From: Streptomyces cacaoi
GTDB taxonomy: Bacteria; Actinomycetota; Actinomycetes; Streptomycetales; Streptomycetaceae
Assembly: GCF_006539165.1 (NCBI RefSeq)
Contig: NZ_BJMM01000002.1
Coordinates: 434,001-498,000, forward strand
DNA: 64,000 nt
Direction of reading: 5' to 3'
Positions 9,392 through 17,746 of the stretch are shown one piece after another. Under the pieces are notes generated by a model, which worked only from the letters and a program-made list of their open reading frames with translations, made no database searches and was not told the origin of the DNA. A program made the translations under genes and the position numbers. Within the stretch, counting starts at the first letter, position 1. The number at the start of each line of letters is the position of its first letter.

Positions 9392-9612
9392 CCGGGGCGG
9401 AGGCAGATCCCGCTTCAAGATCGTTTTCTTGTCGGGGCGCACATCCGGGCAGCTCCGAGATGGTCGTCCGGGCTGAAGACGTGTCCTTCGTCTCCGTCGA
9501 AACTGTCATGGCGACTCGCGTCCGCCGCCCGGGCCGGCTCCCTCGGAGACGTCCGGCGGCGGCACAGGCACAGGGCGGGTCGTGTCTCTTCCGACGTAGG
9601 TATCGAGGTGTG

Positions 9613-11010
9613 GTGCACGTGACTTCCGGTCTGGCCGAGCGACGGCGAACGGCCCGTGAGGCGGCGCTGAAGGCCGCCGTCGCCGAAAATCTGCTCGGCC
9701 CGCACGCGCCGGTGATCGGCCTCCTGGACGTGGACGGGGTGCGGTCCGCCGTCGCCGATCTGCACCAGGCGTTCGAGGGGCCCGCGACGGTGCAGCACAC
9801 GTTCGCGGCCAAGGCGTGCGGCCTCGTCCCCGTGCTGCGGCTGCTCGCACGGGCCGGAATGGGGTGCGAGGTGGCCTCGCCCGGCGAACTCCAGCAGGCG
9901 CTCGCCGCGGGCTTCGGCCACGACCAGCTCGTCTTCGACAGCCCCGCGAAGACCGTGGAGGAACTGGAGTTCGCGCTCGACCACGGCATCGCCGTCAACC
10001 TGGACAACTTCCAGGAACTCGCCCGGGTCGATCGTCTGCTGGACGGCCGGGACGCCGCCGGTCCCGTCGGGCTGCGGGTCAATCCGCAGGTCGGCGCGGG
10101 AGCCATCGGTGCCATGAGCACCGCGACCGCCACCTCCAAGTTCGGTGTCGCGCTCCGGGACCCGGGAGCCGTCGAGGCGGTCGTCGAGGCGTTCGCCGCC
10201 CGGCCCTGGCTCAACCGGCTGCATGCGCACGTGGGTTCGCAGGGATGTCCCCTGCCCCTCATCGCACAGGGCGTACGGGCGGCCTACGAGTTGGCCGAGC
10301 AGATCAACGAGACCCTGGGGCGCCGCCAGGTGACCGGCCTGGACATCGGGGGCGGTCTGCCGGTGGACTTCGGCACCGACGAGGACCGGCCCCGCTACGC
10401 CGACTACGTGGCGGAGCTGCGTGCCGCCGCGCCCGGGCTGTTCGACGGCCGGTACACCCTGGTCACCGAGTTCGGCCGCTCGCTGCTCGCCAAGAGCGGC
10501 ACGATCGCCTCCCACGTCGAGTACACCAAGTCGGCCGGCGGACGCGACATCGCGGTCACCCACGCCGGCGCCCAGGTGGCCACCCGTACCGTCTTCATGC
10601 CGGACGCCTGGCCGTTGAGGGCCGGTGTCTTCGACGCGCGGGGCGAGGCCAAGCAGGGGCCGCAGCGGACCGTGGACATCGCGGGCCCCTGCTGCTTCGC
10701 GGGGGATCTGACGGCCGTCGGACGCGAGCTGCCGGAGATCGCTCCGGGCGACATCGTCGCGCTGTACGACACCGGCGCCTACTACTTCTCCTCGCACTTC
10801 TCCTACAACTCGCTTCCCCGGCCGGCCGTTTACGGCTACCGCGTGGACGCCGGGGGACGGGTGGCGTTCGCTCCCGTCCGGTCGGCGCAGAGCCTGCGCG
10901 AGGTGGTCGAGGAGAGCGGAGCCGCGCACACCGAGGCCCTGCTGGCACTGGCCGAGGACCCGGGCGCGGAGGACGCCGCGCCGGGCCGGGACGAGCAGGT
11001 GAGCGCATGA
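9613..11010 (+). CDS. PLP-dependent decarboxylase-fold enzyme (alanine racemase/DAP decarboxylase type)
   Basis: About 465 residues with the fold type III PLP architecture: a TIM barrel containing the cofactor-lysine motif T-F-A-A-K-A near residue 62, a glycine loop D-I-G-G-G-L-P, and a C-terminal beta domain with G-P-C-C-F-A-G-D and a Y-D-T-G-A-Y-Y substrate/PLP segment. Ornithine, diaminopimelate and related decarboxylases share this plan, so the reaction is open. Clustering with a D-aminopeptidase and permease suggests metabolism of a released amino acid. The start is uncertain: in-frame GTG codons at 9610, 9613 and 9619 follow CGAGG. It ends in an ATGA overlap with the next gene, indicating translational coupling. 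Confidence 0.85.
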   Translation: MHVTSGLAERRRTAREAALKAAVAENLLGPHAPVIGLLDVDGVRSAVADLHQAFEGPATVQHTFAAKACGLVPVLRLLARAGMGCEVASPGELQQALAAGFGHDQLVFDSPAKTVEELEFALDHGIAVNLDNFQELARVDRLLDGRDAAGPVGLRVNPQVGAGAIGAMSTATATSKFGVALRDPGAVEAVVEAFAARPWLNRLHAHVGSQGCPLPLIAQGVRAAYELAEQINETLGRRQVTGLDIGGGLPVDFGTDEDRPRYADYVAELRAAAPGLFDGRYTLVTEFGRSLLAKSGTIASHVEYTKSAGGRDIAVTHAGAQVATRTVFMPDAWPLRAGVFDARGEAKQGPQRTVDIAGPCCFAGDLTAVGRELPEIAPGDIVALYDTGAYYFSSHFSYNSLPRPAVYGYRVDAGGRVAFAPVRSAQSLREVVEESGAAHTEALLALAEDPGAEDAAPGRDEQVSA

Positions 11011-11840
11011 AGCGGGTGCTCATCTCCGCGGACATGGAGGGCGCGACGGGTACCGTCCTGCCCACCGACGTGGCCGCCGGGACCCCGGAGTACCAGCGCT
11101 TCCGCCGCCTGCTCACCGGGGACGTGAACGCCGCGGTCGCGGGCTTCGCGGACGCCGGAGCGGACGAGGTGATCGTCAACGACGCGCACTGCGGCATGAA
11201 CAACGTGCTCATCGAGGAGCTGGATCCGCGCGCGCTGCTGATCACCGGCCGCCACAAGCCGCTCGGCATGATGCAGGGCCTGGAGGACGGTGTCGACGCC
11301 GTGGCCTTCGTCGGCTACCACACGGGCGCGGGCGAACAGGGCGTTCTGGCGCACACGTATCTCTCGCACAGCATCCTCGGGGTCCGTATCGACGGCCGTC
11401 CCGCCGACGAGGGAACGCTCAACGCCCTGGTGGCCGCCGAGGCGGGGATCCCCGTGGTGCTGGTGACCGGCGACGACGCCACCTGCCACCAGGCCGCCGC
11501 CTACGCACCCGGCTGCCGCACGGTCGCCGTGAAGAGGGCGATCTCCCGCCACGCCGCGGTCTGCCGCACCCCCGCCGCCACCTCGGCCGAGATCCGCCGG
11601 GAGGCCGCGGCGGCGCTCGGCGCACCGCTCCCGCGCCCCGCGACGGAGGCCGCGGGCCACGTCGTGGAGATCGATCTCGACAGTCCTCACCAGGCAGAAC
11701 GTGCCTGCTCACTTCCCGGAGTGACCGCCTCCGGCCCGCGCCGTGTGCGTCTGGAGAGCCCGGACGCCCGCGAGGCGCTCCGCCGCTTCCGCGCCCTGAC
11801 CTGGGTGATCGGCGGCGGCCGCGAGGGCGACTGGACCTGA
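11007..11840 (+). CDS. dppA: M55 family D-aminopeptidase (DppA-like)
   Basis: A 277-residue zinc peptidase of family M55. The N-terminal I-S-A-D-M-E-G-A-T-G motif supplies the D-x-E metal ligands near residues 9-11, and further ligands lie in V-N-D-A-H-C-G-M-N (about 56-64) and in the G-Y-H-T region near 107. The Bacillus DppA enzyme forms a decamer and releases N-terminal D-Ala from peptides. Start and stop overlap the preceding enzyme gene by four bases (ATGA). With the permease and PucR regulator it fits a pathway that takes up and recycles D-amino acid-containing peptides or their products. Confidence 0.92.
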   Translation: MKRVLISADMEGATGTVLPTDVAAGTPEYQRFRRLLTGDVNAAVAGFADAGADEVIVNDAHCGMNNVLIEELDPRALLITGRHKPLGMMQGLEDGVDAVAFVGYHTGAGEQGVLAHTYLSHSILGVRIDGRPADEGTLNALVAAEAGIPVVLVTGDDATCHQAAAYAPGCRTVAVKRAISRHAAVCRTPAATSAEIRREAAAALGAPLPRPATEAAGHVVEIDLDSPHQAERACSLPGVTASGPRRVRLESPDAREALRRFRALTWVIGGGREGDWT

Positions 11841-11977
11841 CGGGACCGCCACCGTCCCCCTCGGTCCCGCCCGACCCGCTCGCCCGAGCCCGACCCGGTT
11901 CCGCGGGCCCAACACCCCCCCGGAGCACCGCACGGAGGTACGCCCCGCGGCCGCTCCCCGCCCTCTCAGGAGTACCC

Positions 11978-13423
11978 ATGTCCACCACCTCGCCGGACAG
12001 AGAACAACCACGACTGAACCGCTCACTGCGCAACCGTCACATGTCGATGATCGCCATCGGCGGTGCGATCGGTGCGGGGCTCTTCGTCGGCAGCGGATCG
12101 GTGATCAAGACCGCGGGGCCGGCCGCGATCATCTCCTACTGCCTCGCCGGGGCACTCGTGCTGTGCACCATGCGCATGCTGGGGGAGATGGTCGTGGCAC
12201 GGCCCTCCACGGGGTCCTTCTCCGACTACGCGCGCACCGCGATCGGCCCCTGGGCCGGGTTCACCATCGGCTGGCTCTACTGGTACTACTACGTCATCAT
12301 CGTGGCCGTCGAAGCGGTCGCGGGCGCCGCGATCCTGCACAACTGGATCGATGTGCCGCTGTGGGTGCTCGCCATGGGCCTGATGGCCGTGATGACCGCC
12401 ACCAACCTGTTCTCGGTGAAGTCCTTCGGCGAGTTCGAGTTCTGGTTCTCCTCCGTCAAGGTCGCCGCGATCGTGGCCTTCCTGATCGTCGGCGGGCTCC
12501 ACGTCTTCGGTGTCTGGCCGGGCAGCTCCCTCGACTTCTCCCATCTGACCGCGCACGGCGGCTTCGCGCCGAACGGGACGACAGCGATCTTCTCGGCCAT
12601 CGTCGTGGTCATCTTCGCCTTCGGCGGCGCGGAGATCGTCACCATCGCCGCGGCCGAGAGCAAGGAGCCGCAGCGCTCCGTGGCACGTGCGACCACCGGC
12701 ATCATCTGGCGGATCATCCTCTTCTACGTCGGCTCCATCGTCCTCGTCGTCACGATCGTTCCGTGGGACAGCGCGAAGGTGCTCGCGAGCCCCTATGTCG
12801 CGGCGTGGAACGCGATCGGCCTCAAGGGCGCGGGCACGGTGATGGACGTGGTGATCCTCACCGCCGTGCTGAGCGTGCTCAACTCCTCGGTCTACGTCTC
12901 CTCGCGCATGCTGTTCGCGCTGGCCTCGCACGGGGACGCCCCCCAGTGGTCGGTGAAGACCAACAAGCGCCAGGTGCCGGTCCGCGCCATCCTCGCCGGG
13001 ACCGCGGTCGGATGGATCTCCGTGATCCTGGCCTACGTCTCGCCGGACACGGTCTTCAGCTTCCTCGTCAACTCCTCCGGTGCGGTCGCGATCTTCATGT
13101 ATCTGATGATCGGTGTCTCCCAGCTGAGGATGCGGCGACGCCTGGAGCGCGAGGACCCCGGGCGTCTGACCCTGCGCATGTGGCTCCACCCGTATCTGAC
13201 CTGGCTGGTGATGGCCGGCTTCGCCGCCGTCCTGGTGGCCATGGCCGTGATCGACGACCAGCGGGCGCAGCTGTTCACCAGCCTCGGCAGCCTCGCCGTG
13301 GTCCTGCTCGCCTACACGGCACGCCGCGCCTTCGGCCCCCGCCGAGCGGCCGCCGCCCCGGACACCCCCGACGCGGACGACGCCACCACGGACCGGGAAG
13401 CGCACTCCGTCTCCGCGACCTGA
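11978..13423 (+). CDS. APC family amino acid permease (GABA permease-like)
   Basis: A 481-residue integral membrane transporter with about twelve hydrophobic helices. The family signature of the amino acid/polyamine/organocation superfamily is seen in TM1, I-G-G-A-I-G-A-G-L-F-V-G-S-G (about 28-41). The E-x-K-x-P-Q-R loop (A-A-E-S-K-E-P-Q-R-S near 228) and the R-x-P segment are typical of the AnsP/GabP group. CAGGAG precedes the ATG. It is 137 bp after dppA on the same strand and probably imports the amino acid handled by that locus. The C-terminal 35 residues are charged and disordered. Confidence 0.93.
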   Translation: MSTTSPDREQPRLNRSLRNRHMSMIAIGGAIGAGLFVGSGSVIKTAGPAAIISYCLAGALVLCTMRMLGEMVVARPSTGSFSDYARTAIGPWAGFTIGWLYWYYYVIIVAVEAVAGAAILHNWIDVPLWVLAMGLMAVMTATNLFSVKSFGEFEFWFSSVKVAAIVAFLIVGGLHVFGVWPGSSLDFSHLTAHGGFAPNGTTAIFSAIVVVIFAFGGAEIVTIAAAESKEPQRSVARATTGIIWRIILFYVGSIVLVVTIVPWDSAKVLASPYVAAWNAIGLKGAGTVMDVVILTAVLSVLNSSVYVSSRMLFALASHGDAPQWSVKTNKRQVPVRAILAGTAVGWISVILAYVSPDTVFSFLVNSSGAVAIFMYLMIGVSQLRMRRRLEREDPGRLTLRMWLHPYLTWLVMAGFAAVLVAMAVIDDQRAQLFTSLGSLAVVLLAYTARRAFGPRRAAAAPDTPDADDATTDREAHSVSAT

Positions 13424-13448
13424 CCCCCCGCGCGGACCGGCCCCCCAG

Positions 13449-13571
13449 GTCCGCGCCGCCCGCCGCAACGGCCTCACCCCGGACGGGATCGCCGCCGCCC
13501 TCCTCCAGGCGGGCGTCCACCGCGGCGTCCCGGCCGCGCGCTCCGCGTTCGCTGTGGCCCGCCGCGTCCTG
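13449..13571 (+). pseudogene. Remnant of a carboxymuconolactone decarboxylase gene (pcaC-like)
   Basis: In one forward frame the DNA reads V-R-A-A-R-R-N-G-L-T-P-D-G-I, followed by L-L-Q-A-G-V-H-R-G-V-P-A-A-R-S-A-F-A-V-A-R-R-V-L. This is a near-perfect match to the last 40 residues of the carboxymuconolactone decarboxylase domain, which closes the beta-ketoadipate pathway in PcaC or the fused PcaL. There is no start codon, no N-terminal part and no stop at the expected place; the frame runs on as Gly/Arg-rich sequence. It lies between the permease stop and the FUSC gene stop, so it is a gene fragment left by deletion. Confidence 0.75.
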
Positions 13572-13659
13572 GGCGGAGACCGCCGACCCGAAGCGGGGGA
13601 CCGCGTCGCCGGGGGAGCAGCGGGCGGGCCGGGCCGGGCGTGGCTGCCCGGCGGACCGT

Positions 13660-15843
13660 TCATCCTCCGGGGACGGGCACCCGTACGGCGTGTGCGGTCG
13701 GGGCCGTGGTGCCGTCGGCCGTGGCGATCAGCAGATGGCGCCCTGTGCCGGCCGGGCGCAGGGCGTAGCGGCCGTGGGCGTCGGTGTAGGCCACGTCCGC
13801 CTGGGTGCCGTTCGGATCGATCAGGGTCACCGGGGTGTGCGGCAGCGGGTGGCCCTCGGGGCCGCGCAACTGCCCCCGGATCAGGCGGTCGTCGGCCGGG
13901 AGCGGCAGCCCGTCGCCCAGTGCGGCGCGCAGCCGGCGGAAGGCGTCCCGGGCGTCCGGGGTCGCCCAGTCGGCGGGGAGCGGGTCGCCGGACCGGGGCG
14001 GGGTGCCGTGTTCGGCCGCTTCGGCGAGGCCGTGAAGTGCCCGGGCGGCGCTGTCCCGTTCGGTCGTGGACAGCGGCCGGGCGGCCAGGTGGAAACCGAG
14101 CTCTTGCAGGGCGAGGAAGGAGGGCCACAGGGCGAGCGCGGCCTGCGAGGGCCGCAGGTCGGCGAGCGCTTGGCGGAAGGCGTTGCCGGTGTTCTGGAGC
14201 GCGGTGAGCACCGTGCGCCGCCGGATGTACTCGGCGTGCGGGCCGGAGGCTTCGGCGGTCAGGGCGCGTACGGCGGTGGCCAACCGGGCGCGCAGCAGGG
14301 CCGCGTCGGGGCGCCGCCACAGCGCCGGCACGGTCAGGACGGCGACCGCGCAGCCGAGTGCGGTGGTCAGCAGCCGGTCGTCGAGCAGGGGCAGATAGGG
14401 GCCGGAGCCGCTGTAGGACAGGGGCAGCACGCCCGGGGTGAGCACCACCATGGCGAGGGCCGAGTTCTTCGCCAGGAAGGGCTGGGCCAGGCCGACCAGG
14501 GCAGCGGCGAGCAGCACCACCACGGCCTCGGCGGGGCGCAGGGCGAGCACGGCCGCGGTGGCGCCGAGCCCGACCAGCGTGCCCAGGCAGCGCTGCACCG
14601 CCCGGTTGACCGTACCGACGCCGTCGGACGCGAGCAGTACCGAGCCTGCCGCGATCATGGCCCAGCCCGGCTCGGTCAGCCCGGACAGGTGGGTGAGCAC
14701 CCCGGCCGCCAGTACCGCGCCGCCGGCCCGCGTCGCGTGCCGCCAGGCGAAGGAGCGCCTGCGGAGGCCGGCGGCCAACGCCGTCCGCAGCGAGGGGTAC
14801 CGGGCGCAGTCGGCGGGGCGGTGTCCGGCGGGCGCGGTGGTGCGGAAGGACCGTCGGGCGTCGGCGAGCGCCCGGTGCAGGCGTGCCGTCGCGTCGGTGG
14901 GAGTGCGGTGCCGGGAGGCGGGCGGCGGGTCGGGGTCCGGGCCCTCGTCCGGTGCCGGGCCCCGGCCGCGCCGGGCCTGCTGCTCCAGCCGCTGTGCCGT
15001 CGTGGAGGCGGCGGCGTGCCAGGCGTCCAGCGCGGTGCGCCCGGTGGTGTGCGGCAGCGCTCCGGCGGCGGCGACGGCGGTGGCCGCGTACCGGCAGAGG
15101 TCTGCCAGGCGCTGCCACTCCCCGCTGCGCCGCATCGCCTCGGTGGCTCCCCGGCGGACGGTCTGCCAGGTCACGTCCAGGTCGGTGACCGCGGTGTGGC
15201 GGGCGGCTTCGGCCCGCTCGCTGCCGGTTGCGGCGATGAGCGCCGCGAGGGAGCGGTAGGCGCGGGCCACCGCCCGGTGTTCGGCGGCCCGCCCCACCGC
15301 CAGGGTCTCGGCGAGGGCGATCAGCCAGCCGGCGGCGGCTCCGGCGGCTGCCCAGCCGAGCAGGGCCGGCAGTTGACCGGTGGTCACCGGGGTGGCGCCG
15401 CACAGGGAGTAGGCGAGCAGGTAGAGGAATCCGCCCGGCGGCGCGGCCCGGAGGACCAGGCACAGGTAGTAGCAGCCGGCGGTGAGCGCCGCCCCCGTGC
15501 CGATCACCGCCCAGGGGGAGGCGTGCACGGCGGAGAGCGTGAACCCGGCCATGGCGGCCAGGACCAGGGCGACACCGGTGACGGGGGCGAGCCGTCGGCG
15601 GTGTGCCGCGGGGGTGCGCTGCTCCAGCATCACGTTCCAGCTGCCGACGAAGGCGGCCAGTCCGGCGGTGAGCCCGGCTGCCCACACCCCGCAGAGGAAG
15701 ACGGCCGCACCGGAGCCGGCCACCAGCAGCGCCTGGCCCCACAGCCACGGGCCGGGGTTGAGGGCCAGCACGCCGCGGAGCGAGAACCGGGCCGTCGGCG
15801 GGGTCTGGATGCCGGGGCGGGCTCGGACGGGCAGGGAGATCAC
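13660..15843 (-). CDS. FUSC family aromatic acid exporter with C-terminal beta-sandwich domain
   Basis: A 727-residue membrane protein of the fusaric acid resistance/AaeB type. There are two hydrophobic blocks of about six helices each (about 27-165 and 370-505), with cytoplasmic segments after each. The conserved patch G-T-V-N-R-A-V-Q-R-C-L-G-T-L-V-G opens the second block. The last 70 residues (about 650-720, with T-P-V-T-L-I-D-P-N-G-T and T-D-A-H-G-R-Y-A-L) look like a carboxypeptidase regulatory-like or transthyretin-like domain, unusual for the family. GTG at 15843 is preceded by AACGAG. It is divergent from a MarR gene across an operator-like palindrome, a standard arrangement for aromatic-acid-responsive efflux. 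Confidence 0.87.
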   Translation of the reverse strand: MISLPVRARPGIQTPPTARFSLRGVLALNPGPWLWGQALLVAGSGAAVFLCGVWAAGLTAGLAAFVGSWNVMLEQRTPAAHRRRLAPVTGVALVLAAMAGFTLSAVHASPWAVIGTGAALTAGCYYLCLVLRAAPPGGFLYLLAYSLCGATPVTTGQLPALLGWAAAGAAAGWLIALAETLAVGRAAEHRAVARAYRSLAALIAATGSERAEAARHTAVTDLDVTWQTVRRGATEAMRRSGEWQRLADLCRYAATAVAAAGALPHTTGRTALDAWHAAASTTAQRLEQQARRGRGPAPDEGPDPDPPPASRHRTPTDATARLHRALADARRSFRTTAPAGHRPADCARYPSLRTALAAGLRRRSFAWRHATRAGGAVLAAGVLTHLSGLTEPGWAMIAAGSVLLASDGVGTVNRAVQRCLGTLVGLGATAAVLALRPAEAVVVLLAAALVGLAQPFLAKNSALAMVVLTPGVLPLSYSGSGPYLPLLDDRLLTTALGCAVAVLTVPALWRRPDAALLRARLATAVRALTAEASGPHAEYIRRRTVLTALQNTGNAFRQALADLRPSQAALALWPSFLALQELGFHLAARPLSTTERDSAARALHGLAEAAEHGTPPRSGDPLPADWATPDARDAFRRLRAALGDGLPLPADDRLIRGQLRGPEGHPLPHTPVTLIDPNGTQADVAYTDAHGRYALRPAGTGRHLLIATADGTTAPTAHAVRVPVPGG

Positions 15844-15850
15844 CTCGTTA

Positions 15851-15879
15851 CTAAGGAGCCTTACTTAGGGGAACTTAAC
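15851..15879. promoter_or_regulatory. MarR-type operator A
   Basis: CTAAGGAGCCTTACT begins at 15851 and contains TAAGG-AG-CCTTA; the element extends to CTTAAC at 15874-15879. It lies between the divergent FUSC and MarR genes, directly before the FUSC start. The same 29-bp layout recurs at 16805-16833 in front of the molybdenum hydroxylase operon. Confidence 0.65.
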
Positions 15880-15914
15880 ACAGGGGGGCCGGGGGAGCTG
15901 GTTAGGCTGCTGGC

Positions 15915-16334
15915 ATGGGGCAGAGCGACGTGGCAACGAGTGACGTCTGGCGGGCGGGGGTGCTTCTGCGCGAGGTCCACCAGCGCAAACATCAGGCGAT
16001 CGACGCGGCGCTGAAGCCGTGCGGAACCTCCATGTCGCAGTACGTGGTGCTGCTGGCGATCGCCGAGCAGCCGGACGCTTCGTCGCACGAGGTGGCGGTG
16101 CGCACCGCGCAGACGGACCAGTCGGTGGGCGCCATGCTGCGCCGGCTCGTGGACGGCGGGCTGGTGGAGCGGACGGAGGGCCCCGGGCGGATCTACCGTC
16201 ACCGGCTCAGCGCACCCGGGCGCGCGCTGGTGGAGCGCTGCGAGGGCCCGGTGGGCAGGGTGCTCGCCGAGGAGTTCTCGGCGTTGAGCGCCACGGAGAT
16301 GGCACAGCTCAGGGAGCTGCTGGAGCGGCTGTAA
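15915..16334 (+). CDS. MarR family transcriptional regulator
   Basis: A 139-residue winged-helix repressor. The DNA-binding core spans about residues 35-105, with S-S-H-E-V-A-V-R-T-A-Q-T-D-Q-S-V as recognition helix region and a wing at G-L-V-E-R-T-E-G-P-G-R-I-Y-R-H-R. Flanking helices supply dimerisation. No strong ribosome site is seen (GGGGGAG lies about 19 nt upstream of the ATG). Position between the aromatic exporter and the hydroxylase operon, with matching operator elements at both, makes it the likely repressor of both units, released by an aromatic or heteroaromatic ligand. Confidence 0.93.
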   Translation: MGQSDVATSDVWRAGVLLREVHQRKHQAIDAALKPCGTSMSQYVVLLAIAEQPDASSHEVAVRTAQTDQSVGAMLRRLVDGGLVERTEGPGRIYRHRLSAPGRALVERCEGPVGRVLAEEFSALSATEMAQLRELLERL

Positions 16335-16364
16335 CCGGCGTCGACCGGCGTCGACCGGCGTCGA
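16335..16364. repeat. Three 10-bp tandem repeats after the marR stop
   Basis: CCGGCGTCGA is repeated three times without interruption, starting right after the TAA stop of the MarR gene. The period is one helical turn. Function is unknown. Confidence 0.6.
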
Positions 16365-16558
16365 CCGGGGGCGATCGGTGGTGCCCGTGGGCTGCGGGCC
16401 GCCGGGTGGGTCCGGGTGAGGCTGCCGCCCCCGGGTCGGTGGGCGCAACGGCCGGGTTGTCGGGGCGAGGTCGAGCGGATGTGCCGCCGTCGGTCGGTGG
16501 GCGGCAGCGGTCCGGTCATGGCGGTGCCGAGGTGTGGGCCGGTCGGTGGAGCCGGGGT

Positions 16559-16708
16559 GAGGGTCCGGCCGGAGCCGTGGTGGGGGCGTGGTCGGTGTCG
16601 CGGTGAGGATCCGGTCGGCGTCGTGGTGGGGGCGCGGTCGGTGTCGTGGTCAGGGTCCGGTTGGAGCCGTGGTGGGGGTTCGCTCGGAGGTGTGGTCGGT
16701 GTCGCGGT
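16559..16708. repeat. Three degenerate tandem repeats of about 46 bp
   Basis: Copies begin at 16559, 16605 and 16651, each opening with GAGGGTCCGG or a close variant and ending with GGTCGGTGTCGCGGT or similar; the third carries an extra 12 bp or so. The array is strongly G-over-C skewed on the plus strand. It lies in the 545-bp gap between the MarR gene and the hydroxylase operon, which contains no gene. Confidence 0.65.
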
Positions 16709-16804
16709 GAGGGGGGGGGCGTTGGGGACGTCCCGCGTGCTCGGTCCCTTCGTGTCGTGCACGGCCCGGGGGTTGACAGCTTCGCGGCGTACGGCGTCTC
16801 CTGT

Positions 16805-16833
16805 CTAAGGTTCCTTACTCCTTAGTGCTTAAC
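16805..16833. promoter_or_regulatory. MarR-type operator B upstream of the hydroxylase operon
   Basis: CTAAGG (16805-16810) and CCTTAG (16820-16825) form an inverted repeat, and the whole element from CTAAGGTTCCTTACT to CTTAAC aligns base for base, in the same orientation, with operator A at 15851-15879. It ends 46 bp before the first hydroxylase start codon, a good position for repression. Confidence 0.65.
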
Positions 16834-16879
16834 TATTTTGCCGGGGTTGGCCGGCCCCGCGGGAGGATCAGGTGGTGCA

Positions 16880-17746
16880 ATGAAACCGGGCCCCTTCGAC
16901 TACATCGCCCCCGCGGCGCTGCCCGAGGCGTTGCGGCTGCTCTCCGACACCGAGCGGGATGGCAAGGTGCTCGCCGGCGGCCAGTCGCTGATCCCGATGC
17001 TCAACATGCGCCTGGCCCGCCCGGAGTTGCTCGTCGACATCACCCGCATCCCCGAGCTGGACCGGCTGGGCGTGGACGCGGACGGAGCGCTGCGGATCGG
17101 TGCCTCGGTGCGGCAGTCCACCGTGGCCGCCGACCCCGCGGTCCGCGCCGGATGGCCGCTCCTCGCGGCGGCGGTCGAGCGGATCGGACATCCGCAGATC
17201 CGCAACCGCGGCACCGTCTGCGGCAGCCTCGTCCACCACGACCCGGCCGCCGAACTGCCCGCTGTGGCACTCGCGTTGGACGCGCGGTTCACCGTGGCCC
17301 GGGCGGGCGGCAGCCGGACCGTGCCGGCCGGGGACTTCTTCCGCGGCACCTTCACCACCGATGTGGAGCCGGAGGAGATCGTCACCGAGGCGGTCGTCCC
17401 GCCCCTCCGGGCCGGCACGGGCTGGGCCTTCCGCGAACTCGCCCAGCGGCGCGGCGACTTCGCCGCCGTCGGCCTCGCCGTACTGCTGCGGGCCGACGGC
17501 GCCGCGGTCGGCTCGGCGCGTCTCGTCTACTGCGGCGTCGGCGGCACTCCGGTGCGGGTGCCGGAGGCCGAACAGGCCCTTGTCGGCCGGGAGTTCGGCG
17601 CGGCGTCGAGGTCCGACGCCGCCCGCGCGGTGGGCGCCGTCCTCGACCCGCCCGGGGACGTGCACGCCAGTGCCCGGTGGCGACGGGAAGCGGCGGAGGT
17701 CCTGCTCGCACGGGCCCTCACGGAAGCATGGGAGCGCACGACATGA
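16880..17746 (+). CDS. Molybdenum hydroxylase, FAD-binding subunit (CoxM/CutM-like)
   Basis: A 288-residue medium subunit of the xanthine oxidase/CO dehydrogenase superfamily. It passes electrons from the iron-sulfur subunit to FAD. The first FAD motif, A-G-G-Q-S-L-I-P-M-L-N, is near residues 33-43 and the second, T-V-C-G-S-L-V-H-H-D-P, near 112-122. The C-terminal CO-dehydrogenase flavoprotein domain follows. The ATG at 16880 is chosen because homology begins there. It is the first gene of a tightly packed four-gene operon, overlapping the next gene by four bases. Confidence 0.93.
   Translation: MKPGPFDYIAPAALPEALRLLSDTERDGKVLAGGQSLIPMLNMRLARPELLVDITRIPELDRLGVDADGALRIGASVRQSTVAADPAVRAGWPLLAAAVERIGHPQIRNRGTVCGSLVHHDPAAELPAVALALDARFTVARAGGSRTVPAGDFFRGTFTTDVEPEEIVTEAVVPPLRAGTGWAFRELAQRRGDFAAVGLAVLLRADGAAVGSARLVYCGVGGTPVRVPEAEQALVGREFGAASRSDAARAVGAVLDPPGDVHASARWRREAAEVLLARALTEAWERTT

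Noticed and set aside
8809..9612. N-terminal extension of the PLP enzyme back into the PucR gene
   Set aside because: The frame is open by GC bias only; homology begins at the GTG codons near 9613.
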